21,512 nucleotides of DNA, taken from the NCBI GenBank assembly GCA_049794535.1, contig JBARCX010000052.1, positions 1 to 21,512 on the forward strand, in the 5' to 3' direction. Below, in pieces: positions 6,728 through 14,101 of the stretch; positions within the stretch are counted from its first letter, which is position 1, and each line of letters begins with the position of its first letter. The translations under genes and the position numbers were made by a program. Source of the DNA: JBARCX01 sp049794535 (GTDB taxonomy: Bacteria; Pseudomonadota; Gammaproteobacteria; Xanthomonadales; Rhodanobacteraceae). The notes beneath the pieces are model-generated. The model was not told the DNA's origin. It ran no database searches and was given only the letters and a program-made list of their open reading frames with translations.

Positions 6728-6753
6728 ACGGACCTGCTGTTATGAATCGGGCT

Positions 6754-7083
6754 TTATTTTTTGGCGCTGTGCGACACGCACCAGCCTTTCGCGCTGACTG
6801 ACTTGCCCGGGAACAACTGGCACGGGCCATAGCCGGTTGCTCCACCGGAGTAAAACTGGCAATTGGTGCAATTATCGCCAGCCTTGTGTGCAGGGTTCTG
6901 TGTCGTGCTGGCGTCCTCCACATAACCCAGTGCCTTGGCTGTCGGGTCGTCTACAGCCACATGCGGTAGATCGGCAGCGCGCGCAAAGCGCGGCAAGCCA
7001 CCCGCCACCACTGCCACAGCGGCTGTACCGGCAGCCATCTTGAGGAAACGGCGACGCGACTCGTTATTTTCTTCTTGCGACAT
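6754..7083 (-). CDS. High-potential iron-sulfur protein (HiPIP), Tat-exported
   Basis: 109 residues. HiPIPs carry one [4Fe-4S](3+/2+) cluster and shuttle electrons in the periplasm, for example between cytochrome bc1 and a terminal oxidase. A twin-arginine signal (SRRRFLK at 9-15, then a hydrophobic stretch ending ARA near 36) sends the folded protein through Tat. The four cluster cysteines are C72, C75, C88 and C102 in the family spacing C-x2-C-x12-C-x13-C, with GWC near the end. The frame is open 35 codons further upstream, but ATG 7081-7083 is chosen for GGAGG 7 nt before it and because the Tat motif then lies properly near the N-terminus. It is a single gene, divergent from mtnB and closed by a strong terminator. 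Confidence 0.92.
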   Translation of the reverse strand: MSQEENNESRRRFLKMAAGTAAVAVVAGGLPRFARAADLPHVAVDDPTAKALGYVEDASTTQNPAHKAGDNCTNCQFYSGGATGYGPCQLFPGKSVSAKGWCVSHSAKK

Positions 7084-7090
7084 GGGTGAA

Positions 7091-7095
7091 CCTCC
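7091..7095 (-). promoter_or_regulatory. Shine-Dalgarno site deciding the HiPIP start
   Basis: GGAGG on the minus strand with a 7-nt spacer to the ATG at 7081-7083. It fixes the start used here instead of the frame's first ATG at 7188. Confidence 0.8.
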
Positions 7096-7205
7096 GTCGA
7101 TGATCATTTCACTGCACCCCCGCGGTGAATATGGCGCCATCCTACGACAACGTTTTACACCTAGCGCGAATGGCTCGCATTTCCGCAAAGCCAGCGATCA
7201 CCGCA

Positions 7206-7214
7206 TGGTATAGT
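7206..7214 (+). promoter_or_regulatory. Extended -10 promoter for mtnB
   Basis: TGG followed by TATAGT is an extended -10 element (TG at 7206-7207, hexamer 7209-7214). No good -35 is seen, which extended -10 promoters tolerate. It implies a transcription start near 7221, about 20 nt before ATG 7242, and argues against translation from the earlier ATG at 7125. Confidence 0.5.
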
Positions 7215-7241
7215 CATGCTTCATTTGGACGTCTATTTGCC

Positions 7242-7889
7242 ATGAGCCAGACTCTGCCAGCCACCATCTCCCCCACCCTTTTCGCGGAGCGTGCCGACGC
7301 TGTCGCCGATGCCGCACGCGAACTGGCTGCCCTCGGCTGGACCCCAGCCACCAGTAGCAATTTCTCGATGCGACTGGACGCAGAGCATGCAGCGATCACC
7401 ATCTCGGGTCGCGACAAGGGTCGACTCGGTCGCGATGACATCATGATCGTCGACATGCAGGGCAAAGCGGTCGGCACCGATGCCCGCCCGAGCGCAGAAA
7501 CCGAGCTGCATACCCAGATCTATCGCCACTGGCCGGCCATGAACGCAGTGCTGCATACCCACTCGCGCACGCAAAGCGTAGCCTCGCGACTGTTCGCCAA
7601 AGAAGGCGTAATTCGGCTGGAGGGCTGGGAGCTGCAGAAAGCCATCACCGGGTACACCACCCACGAAAGCGTGCTGGAGATACCGGTATTCCCTAACACC
7701 CAGCACATGCCTGAATTGGTCGCACAGGTGGATACTTGGCTTGATGCCGGAAAACCGCTGCATGCCTACCTGATCAATGGCCACGGCATCTACACCTGGG
7801 GTCGCGACATGGCTGAGACCCGCCGTCATCTGGAGGCCCTGGAATTTCTACTGGGCTGCGAACTGGACCTGAGGAGATTGACCGCATGA
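7242..7889 (+). CDS. mtnB: Methylthioribulose-1-phosphate dehydratase
   Basis: 215 residues. A class II aldolase-fold zinc enzyme that dehydrates 5-methylthioribulose-1-phosphate to the diketone in the methionine salvage pathway. Visible motifs: TSSNFSMRL (38-45), SGRDKGRL (55-62), the SAETELHTQIY block (84-94) with a likely catalytic glutamate, HTHSRTQSV with zinc ligands H105 and H107, and NGHGIYTWG with the third histidine H181. The start is taken at ATG 7242, since the 39 residues before it lack family character and a promoter-like element falls inside them. GAGGAG near its 3' end serves mtnD, whose ATG overlaps this stop by 4 nt. mtnA and the methylthioadenosine-consuming step are not in the window. 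Confidence 0.93.
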   Translation: MSQTLPATISPTLFAERADAVADAARELAALGWTPATSSNFSMRLDAEHAAITISGRDKGRLGRDDIMIVDMQGKAVGTDARPSAETELHTQIYRHWPAMNAVLHTHSRTQSVASRLFAKEGVIRLEGWELQKAITGYTTHESVLEIPVFPNTQHMPELVAQVDTWLDAGKPLHAYLINGHGIYTWGRDMAETRRHLEALEFLLGCELDLRRLTA

Positions 7890-8452
7890 GTCGCTTACGC
7901 ATTTTCGACGATGCCCGCCCACAGGCTCCATTGAGCGAGCACCACGCACATAGCGAGATTGCCCACCAATTGAGCAAGGTCGGCGTACGCTTTGAACAAT
8001 GGGATGCCACGCAGTCCATTGCCCCGGGCGCCAGCCAGGATGAGGTGGTCGCCGCGTATCGCAACGACATCGACCGACTGATGCGTGAAGAGGGTTACCA
8101 GTCGGTCGACGTGATCAGCCTTAAGCCCGACCACCCCGAACGCGCCACTCTTCGCCAGAAATTCCTCAGCGAGCACACCCATAGCGAGGACGAGGTGCGC
8201 TTCTTCGTCGCTGGTGCTGGCCAGTTCACCCTGCACATCAACGGTAAGGTGTACGACGTACTGTGCGAGCAAGGTGACTTGATTGGCGTGCCGGACGGTA
8301 CCCGCCACTGGTTTGACATGAGCGAATCGCCCTACTTCGTCGCGATCCGCCTGTTCACCAATAAAGACGGCTGGGTAGCGAACTTCACGGGCGACGATAT
8401 CGCCCTGCAATTCCCCCGGATGACGCCGCACGCTTCGACAGAGGCCGTCTGA
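7886..8452 (+). CDS. mtnD: Acireductone dioxygenase
   Basis: 188 residues, cupin fold. It oxidises the acireductone made by MtnC; with Fe(II) the product is 4-methylthio-2-oxobutanoate (the methionine precursor), with Ni(II) an off-pathway reaction gives CO. Metal ligands are H97, H99, E103 (in HTHSEDEVRFF) and H141 (GTRHWFDM), one residue away from the Klebsiella enzyme numbering I recall. The start overlaps the mtnB stop (ATGA), with GAGGAG 9 nt upstream inside mtnB, so the two are translationally coupled. A 104-nt gap separates it from mtnC, whose product acts just before it in the pathway. Confidence 0.95.
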   Translation: MSRLRIFDDARPQAPLSEHHAHSEIAHQLSKVGVRFEQWDATQSIAPGASQDEVVAAYRNDIDRLMREEGYQSVDVISLKPDHPERATLRQKFLSEHTHSEDEVRFFVAGAGQFTLHINGKVYDVLCEQGDLIGVPDGTRHWFDMSESPYFVAIRLFTNKDGWVANFTGDDIALQFPRMTPHASTEAV

Positions 8453-8496
8453 CAAGAGCTTGTCTAAACAGGCTCACAACAAAATAGACCGTTTAT

Positions 8497-8544
8497 CCAG
8501 CTTGCGTCGTTACCGCCGGCAGGTAAGCTGGTGCTTTCCGCACC
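8497..8544 (+). other. Paired hairpins in the mtnC leader
   Basis: CCAGCTT (8497-8503) and AAGCTGG (8525-8531) pair, with an inner TACC/GGTA stem and a bulge on the 5' side. A small GGTGC/GCACC hairpin (8530-8534 with 8540-8544) overlaps its end, so the two are alternatives. They end 12 nt before the mtnC ATG, which lacks a clear Shine-Dalgarno sequence. This could be a translational control element or chance pairing. Confidence 0.25.
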
Positions 8545-8556
8545 ACGGCAACCTGC

Positions 8557-9243
8557 ATGACCGTTATCCGCGCCATTGTCACTGACATCGAAGGCACCAC
8601 CAGTTCGATCAGCTTCGTCAAGGACGTGCTGTTCCCTTATGCGCGCAAGCGCCTGCCGGCCTTTATCGAGACCCACAGCGATCTGCCCGAAGTGCAGCAC
8701 TGGTTGCACGAAGCCGCGAAAGAAGCCGGCATCATCGAAGCCAGCCGACAGGAAATCATCGAGCTACTGGAGCGTTGGATCGACGAAGATCGCAAGTCCA
8801 CCGCGCTGAAGGCTTTGCAGGGCATGATCTGGAAGGTTGGCTACGAAGCCGGCGACTACCGCGCTCACGTTTACCCCGAGGTCGCAGCCAAGCTGCATGA
8901 ATGGCGTGCAGATGGGCTGCACCTTTACGTGTATTCGTCCGGCTCGGTGCCGGCGCAGAAACTGTTCTTCCGTCATAGCGAAGCCGGCGACCTGACACCC
9001 ATGTTCGCTGGCTATTTCGATACCGAGACCGGGCCCAAGCGCGAGCGTGTCTCTTACGACCGCATCGCCGAGGCCATCGGCGAGCGACCCGAGCACGTAT
9101 TGTTCCTCTCCGACATCGAAGAGGAGTTGGACGCCGCCCAGGCCGCAGGCTTCCGTACGGCCTGGCTGGTACGCCCACCGCAGCCGATACCCGCACAATC
9201 ACGCCATCCCGCTTTCGCTGACTTCGACGCCATCACCCCCTAA
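8557..9243 (+). CDS. mtnC: Enolase-phosphatase E1
   Basis: 228 residues, HAD superfamily. One enzyme catalyses two salvage steps: enolisation of 2,3-diketo-5-methylthiopentyl-1-phosphate and dephosphorylation to the acireductone. HAD motif I appears as TDIEGTTS (D10, E12 instead of the second Asp, as usual for this family). Motif II is YSSGSVPAQKLFF, motif III includes the lysine in TGPKRERVSY, and motif IV is LFLSDIEEELDAA. Length and motifs match the bacterial family. It lies 104 nt after mtnD and 24 nt before the C13 peptidase gene. No strong ribosome binding site is seen; the leader contains possible hairpins. Confidence 0.95.
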   Translation: MTVIRAIVTDIEGTTSSISFVKDVLFPYARKRLPAFIETHSDLPEVQHWLHEAAKEAGIIEASRQEIIELLERWIDEDRKSTALKALQGMIWKVGYEAGDYRAHVYPEVAAKLHEWRADGLHLYVYSSGSVPAQKLFFRHSEAGDLTPMFAGYFDTETGPKRERVSYDRIAEAIGERPEHVLFLSDIEEELDAAQAAGFRTAWLVRPPQPIPAQSRHPAFADFDAITP

Positions 9244-9267
9244 CTCTCACACCACGCGAGTCCACAC

Positions 9268-10290
9268 ATGCGTACCGCACTCACTGCTTTGCTCGCCTTC
9301 GCCACTGGCGTGCTGCTGATGCTGTTGCTGTCTGGACACGCGCCCATACGATCCGTCGCCACAGCTCCGGCTGTCGCTGGATCGTCGACTGACAACACGT
9401 CGGACAACGTCGCCAACGCATCATCCACTGGCGATGATGCGAGCGACGACTGGCCCAATCAGGGCCCGACACCGGAGCAGGTGGTCTACGCCCAGCCGCA
9501 GCGAGTGCGCGATGCATTGGCGCACCTAAGTCCACGTGTGGCTGGCAAGCCTAATCTTTACCTGCTCGCCTTTGCCGGTGATGGTGGCGAAGATGTATTC
9601 CGCAACGAGGCCGAATACGCCGCCCAACTTTTCACCCAGCGCTTTGGTCCCGCCACACATGCGTTGGTGCTCGAAAACAATCCCGGCACGCTGCAAAGCC
9701 ATCCGCTAGCCGACTGGAGCAATCTAGATGATAGCCTGGATGGCCTCGCCAAAGTCATGAAGCCCGAGGACATCCTCATGCTCTATCTCACCAGCCACGG
9801 TGATGAGAGCCACGACTTGTTGGTCGACATGGACCCACTGCCACTCGATCAAATCGGCGCCGTGGATTTGGCCGACATCTTCAAGAAGCACCCGTTCAAG
9901 TGGAAAGTGGTGGTGGTGAACGCCTGCTACTCCGGCGGCTTCGTACCCGGCCTGCGCGGCCCAAATACCCTCGTACTCACCGCAGCCCGCAGCGACCGCA
10001 GCTCATTCGGCTGCGGCAGCGATTCGGACATCACCTATTTCGGCCACGCCTGGCTCGTCGATGCATTGAATCGCACGCCGGACTTCATCGAAGCATTCAA
10101 ACAAGCCAGCAATGAAATCAGCCAATGGGAGCAGCAAGACAAGCTCATCCCATCGGTACCTCAAATCGATATTGGCGATGGCATCGCCGGGCAACTCGCC
10201 CTGTGGCAGATGGGATTCACTCCGGGCCCCGCGTTAGCATTCAAGCCTGCTGTGCCGGCATCTGCTCGTTCGACAGCCTCACCGCAATAG
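9268..10290 (+). CDS. C13-family (legumain-like) cysteine peptidase, exported or membrane-anchored
   Basis: 340 residues. An N-terminal hydrophobic segment (about 4-22) is a signal peptide or anchor, followed by a Ser/Thr/Asp-rich linker (30-65). The catalytic core has the clan CD layout: a hydrophobic strand ending in the catalytic His (ILMLYLTSHGDESH, H177) and a second strand ending in the catalytic Cys (WKVVVVNACYSGGF, C220). LVLTAARSDRSSFGCG follows, a typical post-catalytic strand. Peptidase C13 enzymes in eukaryotes cut after Asn/Asp; bacterial members are poorly studied and their targets unknown. It is 24 nt from mtnC, so probably cotranscribed, though no functional tie to methionine salvage is evident. 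It is convergent with hisIE, with one base between the stop codons. Confidence 0.85.
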   Translation: MRTALTALLAFATGVLLMLLLSGHAPIRSVATAPAVAGSSTDNTSDNVANASSTGDDASDDWPNQGPTPEQVVYAQPQRVRDALAHLSPRVAGKPNLYLLAFAGDGGEDVFRNEAEYAAQLFTQRFGPATHALVLENNPGTLQSHPLADWSNLDDSLDGLAKVMKPEDILMLYLTSHGDESHDLLVDMDPLPLDQIGAVDLADIFKKHPFKWKVVVVNACYSGGFVPGLRGPNTLVLTAARSDRSSFGCGSDSDITYFGHAWLVDALNRTPDFIEAFKQASNEISQWEQQDKLIPSVPQIDIGDGIAGQLALWQMGFTPGPALAFKPAVPASARSTASPQ

Positions 10291-10291
10291 C

Positions 10292-10924
10292 TCACGATGC
10301 CTTGCGGGCGGCGTGCCGCGAGGCAAGTAACGCAACGACATCGGCCAACGAAAGCCCACGTGCACGCAACACCACCGTGAGGTGGAAGATCAGGTCTGCC
10401 GCCTCGCCAAGTAGCTCGGCATCATCCTGCGCTACCGCAGCCAACGCCGTCTCGACACCTTCTTCGCCCACTTTCTGCGCCATCCGGCGGATACCGCCTT
10501 CGAACAGGCTTGTGGTGTAACTGCCCGCCGGCCGCTCCACGTCACGCTGCGCAACCAACGCATCCAGTTCGGCGAGGAACCCGACCGGAGGACGCATCGC
10601 ATCGCCAAAGCAGCTGGATGTTCCGAGATGGCAGGTTGGCCCATGGGGGTCAGCCTGTACCAGCAAGGTGTCGGCATCGCAATCGATACGAACTGATTTC
10701 AACGCCAGCACATGACCTGAGCTCTCACCCTTTGTCCACAAACGCTGCTTGCTGCGGCTATAGAACGTGACGTGGCCGCTGCGCTGCGTTTCGGCAAGCG
10801 CCTCGGCATTCATGTAGCCAAGCATCAGCACCTCGCCACTCTGCCAGTGCTGCACAATGACCGGCAACAGGCCATCGCCCTTGGCCCAATCAAGACGTGC
10901 GAACTCGGTGTTTATATCGGTCAT
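10292..10924 (-). CDS. hisI: Bifunctional phosphoribosyl-AMP cyclohydrolase / phosphoribosyl-ATP pyrophosphatase
   Basis: 210 residues, the fused HisIE form normal in gammaproteobacteria; it performs histidine steps 2 and 3. The N-terminal HisI domain (about 1-112) holds GYMNAEAL and the metal-binding cysteines C82 (RIDCDADT), C98 and C105 (GPTCHLGTSSCF). The C-terminal HisE domain (about 118-210) has the MazG-like helices with KVGEEGVETALAA and EAADLIFHLTVVL. The ATG at 10924 gives the normal N-terminus; an ATG five codons earlier is possible, and neither has a strong ribosome binding site. It is the last gene of the operon, 33 nt after hisF. No terminator lies beyond it: the next base but one belongs to the convergent peptidase gene. 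Confidence 0.95.
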   Translation of the reverse strand: MTDINTEFARLDWAKGDGLLPVIVQHWQSGEVLMLGYMNAEALAETQRSGHVTFYSRSKQRLWTKGESSGHVLALKSVRIDCDADTLLVQADPHGPTCHLGTSSCFGDAMRPPVGFLAELDALVAQRDVERPAGSYTTSLFEGGIRRMAQKVGEEGVETALAAVAQDDAELLGEAADLIFHLTVVLRARGLSLADVVALLASRHAARKAS

Positions 10925-10957
10925 GGATGAAGCTCTCATCAGTTCACAGGCTTAGGA

Positions 10958-11728
10958 TCAAAAGCGCACTTCGATACCATGCCCACGCAAATAGTTTTTC
11001 AGCGCGGGAATGGCTATATCACCGGAGTGGAACACACTGGCGGCCAGCGCCCCATCCACATCAGCATCGGTGAAAACATCGCGGAAATGCTCCCGCGCAC
11101 CCGCACCGCCGGAGGCAATCAACGGCACCTGGCAAATCGCACGCGCCACACCCAATTGCAGCAGATCGTAACCGGTACGTACGCCATCACTACCCATGCA
11201 GTTGAGTACGATCTCGCCGGCGCCGCGCTGCTGCACCTCGACAATCCAATCCAGTGTCTTGCGTGCCAAAGCCTGCGTTTTCGATGGATCACCGGTGTAC
11301 TGCCGCACGCGCCATTCGGTGTCGGCGTCACGCAGGGAATCGATACCAACCACCACGCATTGCACACCAAAAGCAGCCGCCAGCTCATTGATCAGTTCTG
11401 GGCGCTCCAACGCCGGCGAGTTCACTGAGATCTTGTCCGCACCGGCATGCAGCACGGCGCGTGCCTCCTCCACCGAACGGATACCACCAGCGACGCAGAA
11501 TGGAATGTCGATTACCCGCGCGACACGCTCGACCCAACCACGGTCCACGCTGCGCCCTTCCGGGCTTGCCGTAATGTCGTAGAACACCAGTTCATCGGCG
11601 CCTTCATCGCGATAGCGAAGCGCCAGATCGACAATCTCGCCCATCACCACGTGATCGCGAAAGCGCACACCCTTGACCACTTTTCCATCGCGTACATCGA
11701 GACAGGGAATGATGCGACGACTCAACAT
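10958..11728 (-). CDS. hisF: Imidazole glycerol phosphate synthase, cyclase subunit
   Basis: 256 residues, (beta-alpha)8 barrel. With HisH it converts PRFAR and ammonia to imidazole glycerol phosphate and AICAR. The catalytic aspartates D11 (IIPCLDV) and D130 (VVGIDSLRD) sit at the canonical positions; the phosphate loops AGGIRSVEEA and ASGGAG are present. The start MLSRRIIPCLDV overlaps the hisA stop by 7 nt, implying coupling. The reading frame runs about 82 codons further upstream inside hisA, but that part is clearly not HisF. The upstream hisA paralogue shares the same half-barrel ancestry. Confidence 0.97.
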   Translation of the reverse strand: MLSRRIIPCLDVRDGKVVKGVRFRDHVVMGEIVDLALRYRDEGADELVFYDITASPEGRSVDRGWVERVARVIDIPFCVAGGIRSVEEARAVLHAGADKISVNSPALERPELINELAAAFGVQCVVVGIDSLRDADTEWRVRQYTGDPSKTQALARKTLDWIVEVQQRGAGEIVLNCMGSDGVRTGYDLLQLGVARAICQVPLIASGGAGAREHFRDVFTDADVDGALAASVFHSGDIAIPALKNYLRGHGIEVRF

Positions 11729-12450
11729 GCCAGTGCATCCTCGATAGTGAAACGCCCTTCCAGCAACGCACGCCCCAGGATCACCCCACGCGCACCCGCA
11801 TCGCGAGCCGCACGAATATCGTCCAGCGAACGTACGCCGCCCGAAGCCTGTACGGACAACTGCGGAACGCTGTCCGCCAGATGACGGTAGAGGTCGAGAT
11901 TGAAGCCGGCCAACATACCGTCGCGATCGATGTCGGTGCACAGCAAATGACGCGCGCCGTGCGTGGCATACCATGGCGCAAGCTCGTCTAACGTACGCGC
12001 TTCGACTTCTGTCCAGCCGGCGCTAGGCAGCGCCCATTGACCATCGATGCGGCGCGTATCCAACGCGATGGTCAGCCGCTCGGCGCCGTATTCGGCCAGC
12101 CAGCCGGCGACAAGTTCGGGATCGCGAATCGCTGCGCTACCCAACACTACGCGACGAACACCTGCGTCGAATAAGCGCTTGAGGTCGTCCTCACCGCGCA
12201 CACCTCCGCCCGCCTGAATCTGCATACCATTCGCCGCGATCGCCTCGATCACCGCAAGATTGTCCAGGTTGCCTGAGCGCGCACCATCCAGGTCGACCAG
12301 GTGCAACCACTGCGCACCGGCAGCCGCGTAGCGTCCAGCCAGTTCACGCGGATCAGCCGCGTAAGTGGTTTGCTGCGCATAGTCGCCCTGCTTGAGGCGA
12401 ACCACTTGGCCGCCACGCAGATCAATCGCGGGAATCACTTCAACCGTCAT
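11722..12450 (-). CDS. hisA: ProFAR isomerase
   Basis: 242 residues, (beta-alpha)8 barrel. It isomerises ProFAR to PRFAR (an Amadori rearrangement), step 4 of histidine synthesis. The catalytic acids are D10 (VIPAIDLRGG) and D131 (IALDTRR); phosphate-binding motifs QAGGGVR and ASGGVRS are intact. Start and stop overlap the flanking hisH (4 nt, ATGA type) and hisF (7 nt), as expected for coupled translation in this operon. Length is normal and nothing looks broken. Confidence 0.97.
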   Translation of the reverse strand: MTVEVIPAIDLRGGQVVRLKQGDYAQQTTYAADPRELAGRYAAAGAQWLHLVDLDGARSGNLDNLAVIEAIAANGMQIQAGGGVRGEDDLKRLFDAGVRRVVLGSAAIRDPELVAGWLAEYGAERLTIALDTRRIDGQWALPSAGWTEVEARTLDELAPWYATHGARHLLCTDIDRDGMLAGFNLDLYRHLADSVPQLSVQASGGVRSLDDIRAARDAGARGVILGRALLEGRFTIEDALAC

Positions 12451-13037
12451 AGCTCTAGGAAATTCTTTAGGAGCTTCGCGCCAACAGCGGCGGAACGCTC
12501 TGGGTGAAACTGCATGCCGTGGAAATTGCTATTGGCGATGACCACGGAGAACGCATCGCCGTAGTCACTGGTGGCAAGACTCCAGTCCCCCAACGGCACG
12601 GCATAGCTGTGCACGAAGTATGCGTAGTCGTCATCGCCCAACCCGGCCAGCAAGGGGTGCGCTTGCTTCACTGTCAGTTGGTTCCAACCCATGTGCGGCA
12701 CACGCAATCCAGGAGCCTCGATGAAACGACGTACCGGCGCAGGGATCAGTCCGAGACACTCCGTATCGCCCTCTTCCGAATGCGCGCAAAGCAGCTGCAT
12801 ACCAAGGCATACGCCAAGCACGGGTTGAGTCAGCGAACGCAGAAGATCGACCAAACCAAGCTCGCGCAACCGCGCCATACCCGGGCCAGCTGCGCCCACG
12901 CCCGGCAAAATCACCTTATCCGCAGCACGGATAGCGGTGGCATCGGCGGTTAGCGCAGCATCCACGCCGAGTCGTTGCAGCGCATAACGCACCGAGCCGA
13001 TATTGGTGCCACCTGCATCGACAAGCACCACGCTCAT
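12447..13037 (-). CDS. hisH: Imidazole glycerol phosphate synthase, glutaminase subunit
   Basis: 196 residues, class I glutamine amidotransferase. It hydrolyses glutamine and channels ammonia into HisF. The catalytic triad is C77 (GVCLGMQLL), H178 and E180 (MQFHPERS). PGVGAAGPGM gives the oxyanion-strand region (45-54). The gene overlaps the hisB stop by one base (TAATG) and the hisA start by 4 nt. It should form a 1:1 complex with the HisF encoded two genes downstream. Confidence 0.97.
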   Translation of the reverse strand: MSVVLVDAGGTNIGSVRYALQRLGVDAALTADATAIRAADKVILPGVGAAGPGMARLRELGLVDLLRSLTQPVLGVCLGMQLLCAHSEEGDTECLGLIPAPVRRFIEAPGLRVPHMGWNQLTVKQAHPLLAGLGDDDYAYFVHSYAVPLGDWSLATSDYGDAFSVVIANSNFHGMQFHPERSAAVGAKLLKNFLEL

Positions 13038-14101
13038 TACAGCGTGCCCTTCGTGCTGGGCAGCTCACTGCCCTCGCGTCGAATCGCTTGACGCAACGTT
13101 CGCGCCACTACCTTGAAACAGGCCTCGACCATGTGATGTGCGTTGTCGCCGCGCACCGTCAAATGCAGGTTTGCGCCTAGCGTCTCGCACAACGAACGGA
13201 AAAAGTGCGGCACCAGCTCGGTGGGTATATCGCCCACACGCTCACGCGGAAAACTACCCTCGAACACGAAGTAAGAGCGTCCAGACAAATCCAGCGCAGC
13301 ACTTGCTTGCGACTCATCCATCGGCAGGGTAAAGCCATAGCGACCGATGCCACGCTTATCACCTAACGCTTGCTTCAACGCCTGCCCGAGCGCCAAGGCA
13401 CAATCCTCGATCGTGTGGTGCTCATCGATGTGCGTATCGCCATCGCAGAGAAGCTCGAGCGCGAAGCCGCCGTGCTTACCGATCTGTTCCAGCATGTGGT
13501 CGAAGAAGCCCAGCCCAGTGTGCACCTTCGGTTCGGCTGTTTTGTCCAAATCCACGCTGACGGTGATGCGGGTTTCCTTGGTGTTGCGGATAGCCGTCGC
13601 GGTGCGCGGGACATCCAACACCTGATGCGCCAGTTCGTCCCAACTCACACCGAGCGGGCCAACGCGGATGCCGCGCACGCCTAGATTCGCAGCGAATTGC
13701 AGGTCGGTCTCGCGATCGCCGACCATCGCTGAGGCCGCACGGCTCCAGCCATCATCCGCGAGATAACCGCGCACCAGACCAATGCCCGGCTTACGCGTAT
13801 CCAACCCTTCGTGCGGAAAGCTTCGGTCGATCAACACTTCGTGAAAGCGAACGCCTTGCGAAGCAAAGATACGCATCAATAACTCGTGCGGCCCAGTGAA
13901 ATGCGGCTCGGGAAAACGCTCCGTACCAAGGCCATCCTGATTCGTCACCATCACCAGCTCGTAGCCAGCGGCAACAAAACGCTGCAACGCAGCGACAACG
14001 CCAGGCAACAACGCCAGCTTCTCATAGCTGTCGATCTGTTCGTCGGCCGGCTCATCGATCAGACAACCGTCACGGTCTACAAAAAGTATCTTGCGGCTCA
14101 T
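13037..14101 (-). CDS. hisB: Bifunctional histidinol-phosphatase / imidazoleglycerol-phosphate dehydratase
   Basis: 354 residues, the fused form known from E. coli and relatives; it performs steps 6 and 8. The N-terminal HAD phosphatase (about 1-165) has the nucleophile motif FVDRDGCL (D9, D11), TNQDG and MVGDRETD. The C-terminal dehydratase (about 170-354) starts near RNTKETRITV and has the metal-binding HIDEHHTIED block and FDHMLEQIGKHGG. The loop that in E. coli binds zinc through cysteines (consensus CPH..C.C) reads SFPHEGLDTRKP here and lacks all the cysteines; other HisB proteins have a similar form, so activity is probably kept. It overlaps hisC by 4 nt and hisH by 1 nt. Confidence 0.96.
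   Translation of the reverse strand: MSRKILFVDRDGCLIDEPADEQIDSYEKLALLPGVVAALQRFVAAGYELVMVTNQDGLGTERFPEPHFTGPHELLMRIFASQGVRFHEVLIDRSFPHEGLDTRKPGIGLVRGYLADDGWSRAASAMVGDRETDLQFAANLGVRGIRVGPLGVSWDELAHQVLDVPRTATAIRNTKETRITVSVDLDKTAEPKVHTGLGFFDHMLEQIGKHGGFALELLCDGDTHIDEHHTIEDCALALGQALKQALGDKRGIGRYGFTLPMDESQASAALDLSGRSYFVFEGSFPRERVGDIPTELVPHFFRSLCETLGANLHLTVRGDNAHHMVEACFKVVARTLRQAIRREGSELPSTKGTL

Larger units (their letters stand above)
6273..6753. other. 481-bp gene-free region with four dyad structures
   Basis: No convincing protein-coding gene is seen. The region contains a 28-bp near-palindrome (6325-6352), a nested AT-rich inverted repeat with a T run (6386-6449), a 12-bp stem (6538-6575) and a bidirectional terminator (6694-6727). 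Its composition changes from AT-rich (6273-6450) to GC-rich (6451-6590). A small RNA on the plus strand, ending at the terminator, is possible but unproven. Confidence 0.5.

Noticed and set aside
8453..8556. SAM-type riboswitch before mtnC
   Set aside because: The gap is only 104 nt, and I could not match any conserved SAM or SAH riboswitch core; only simple, alternative hairpins are seen.
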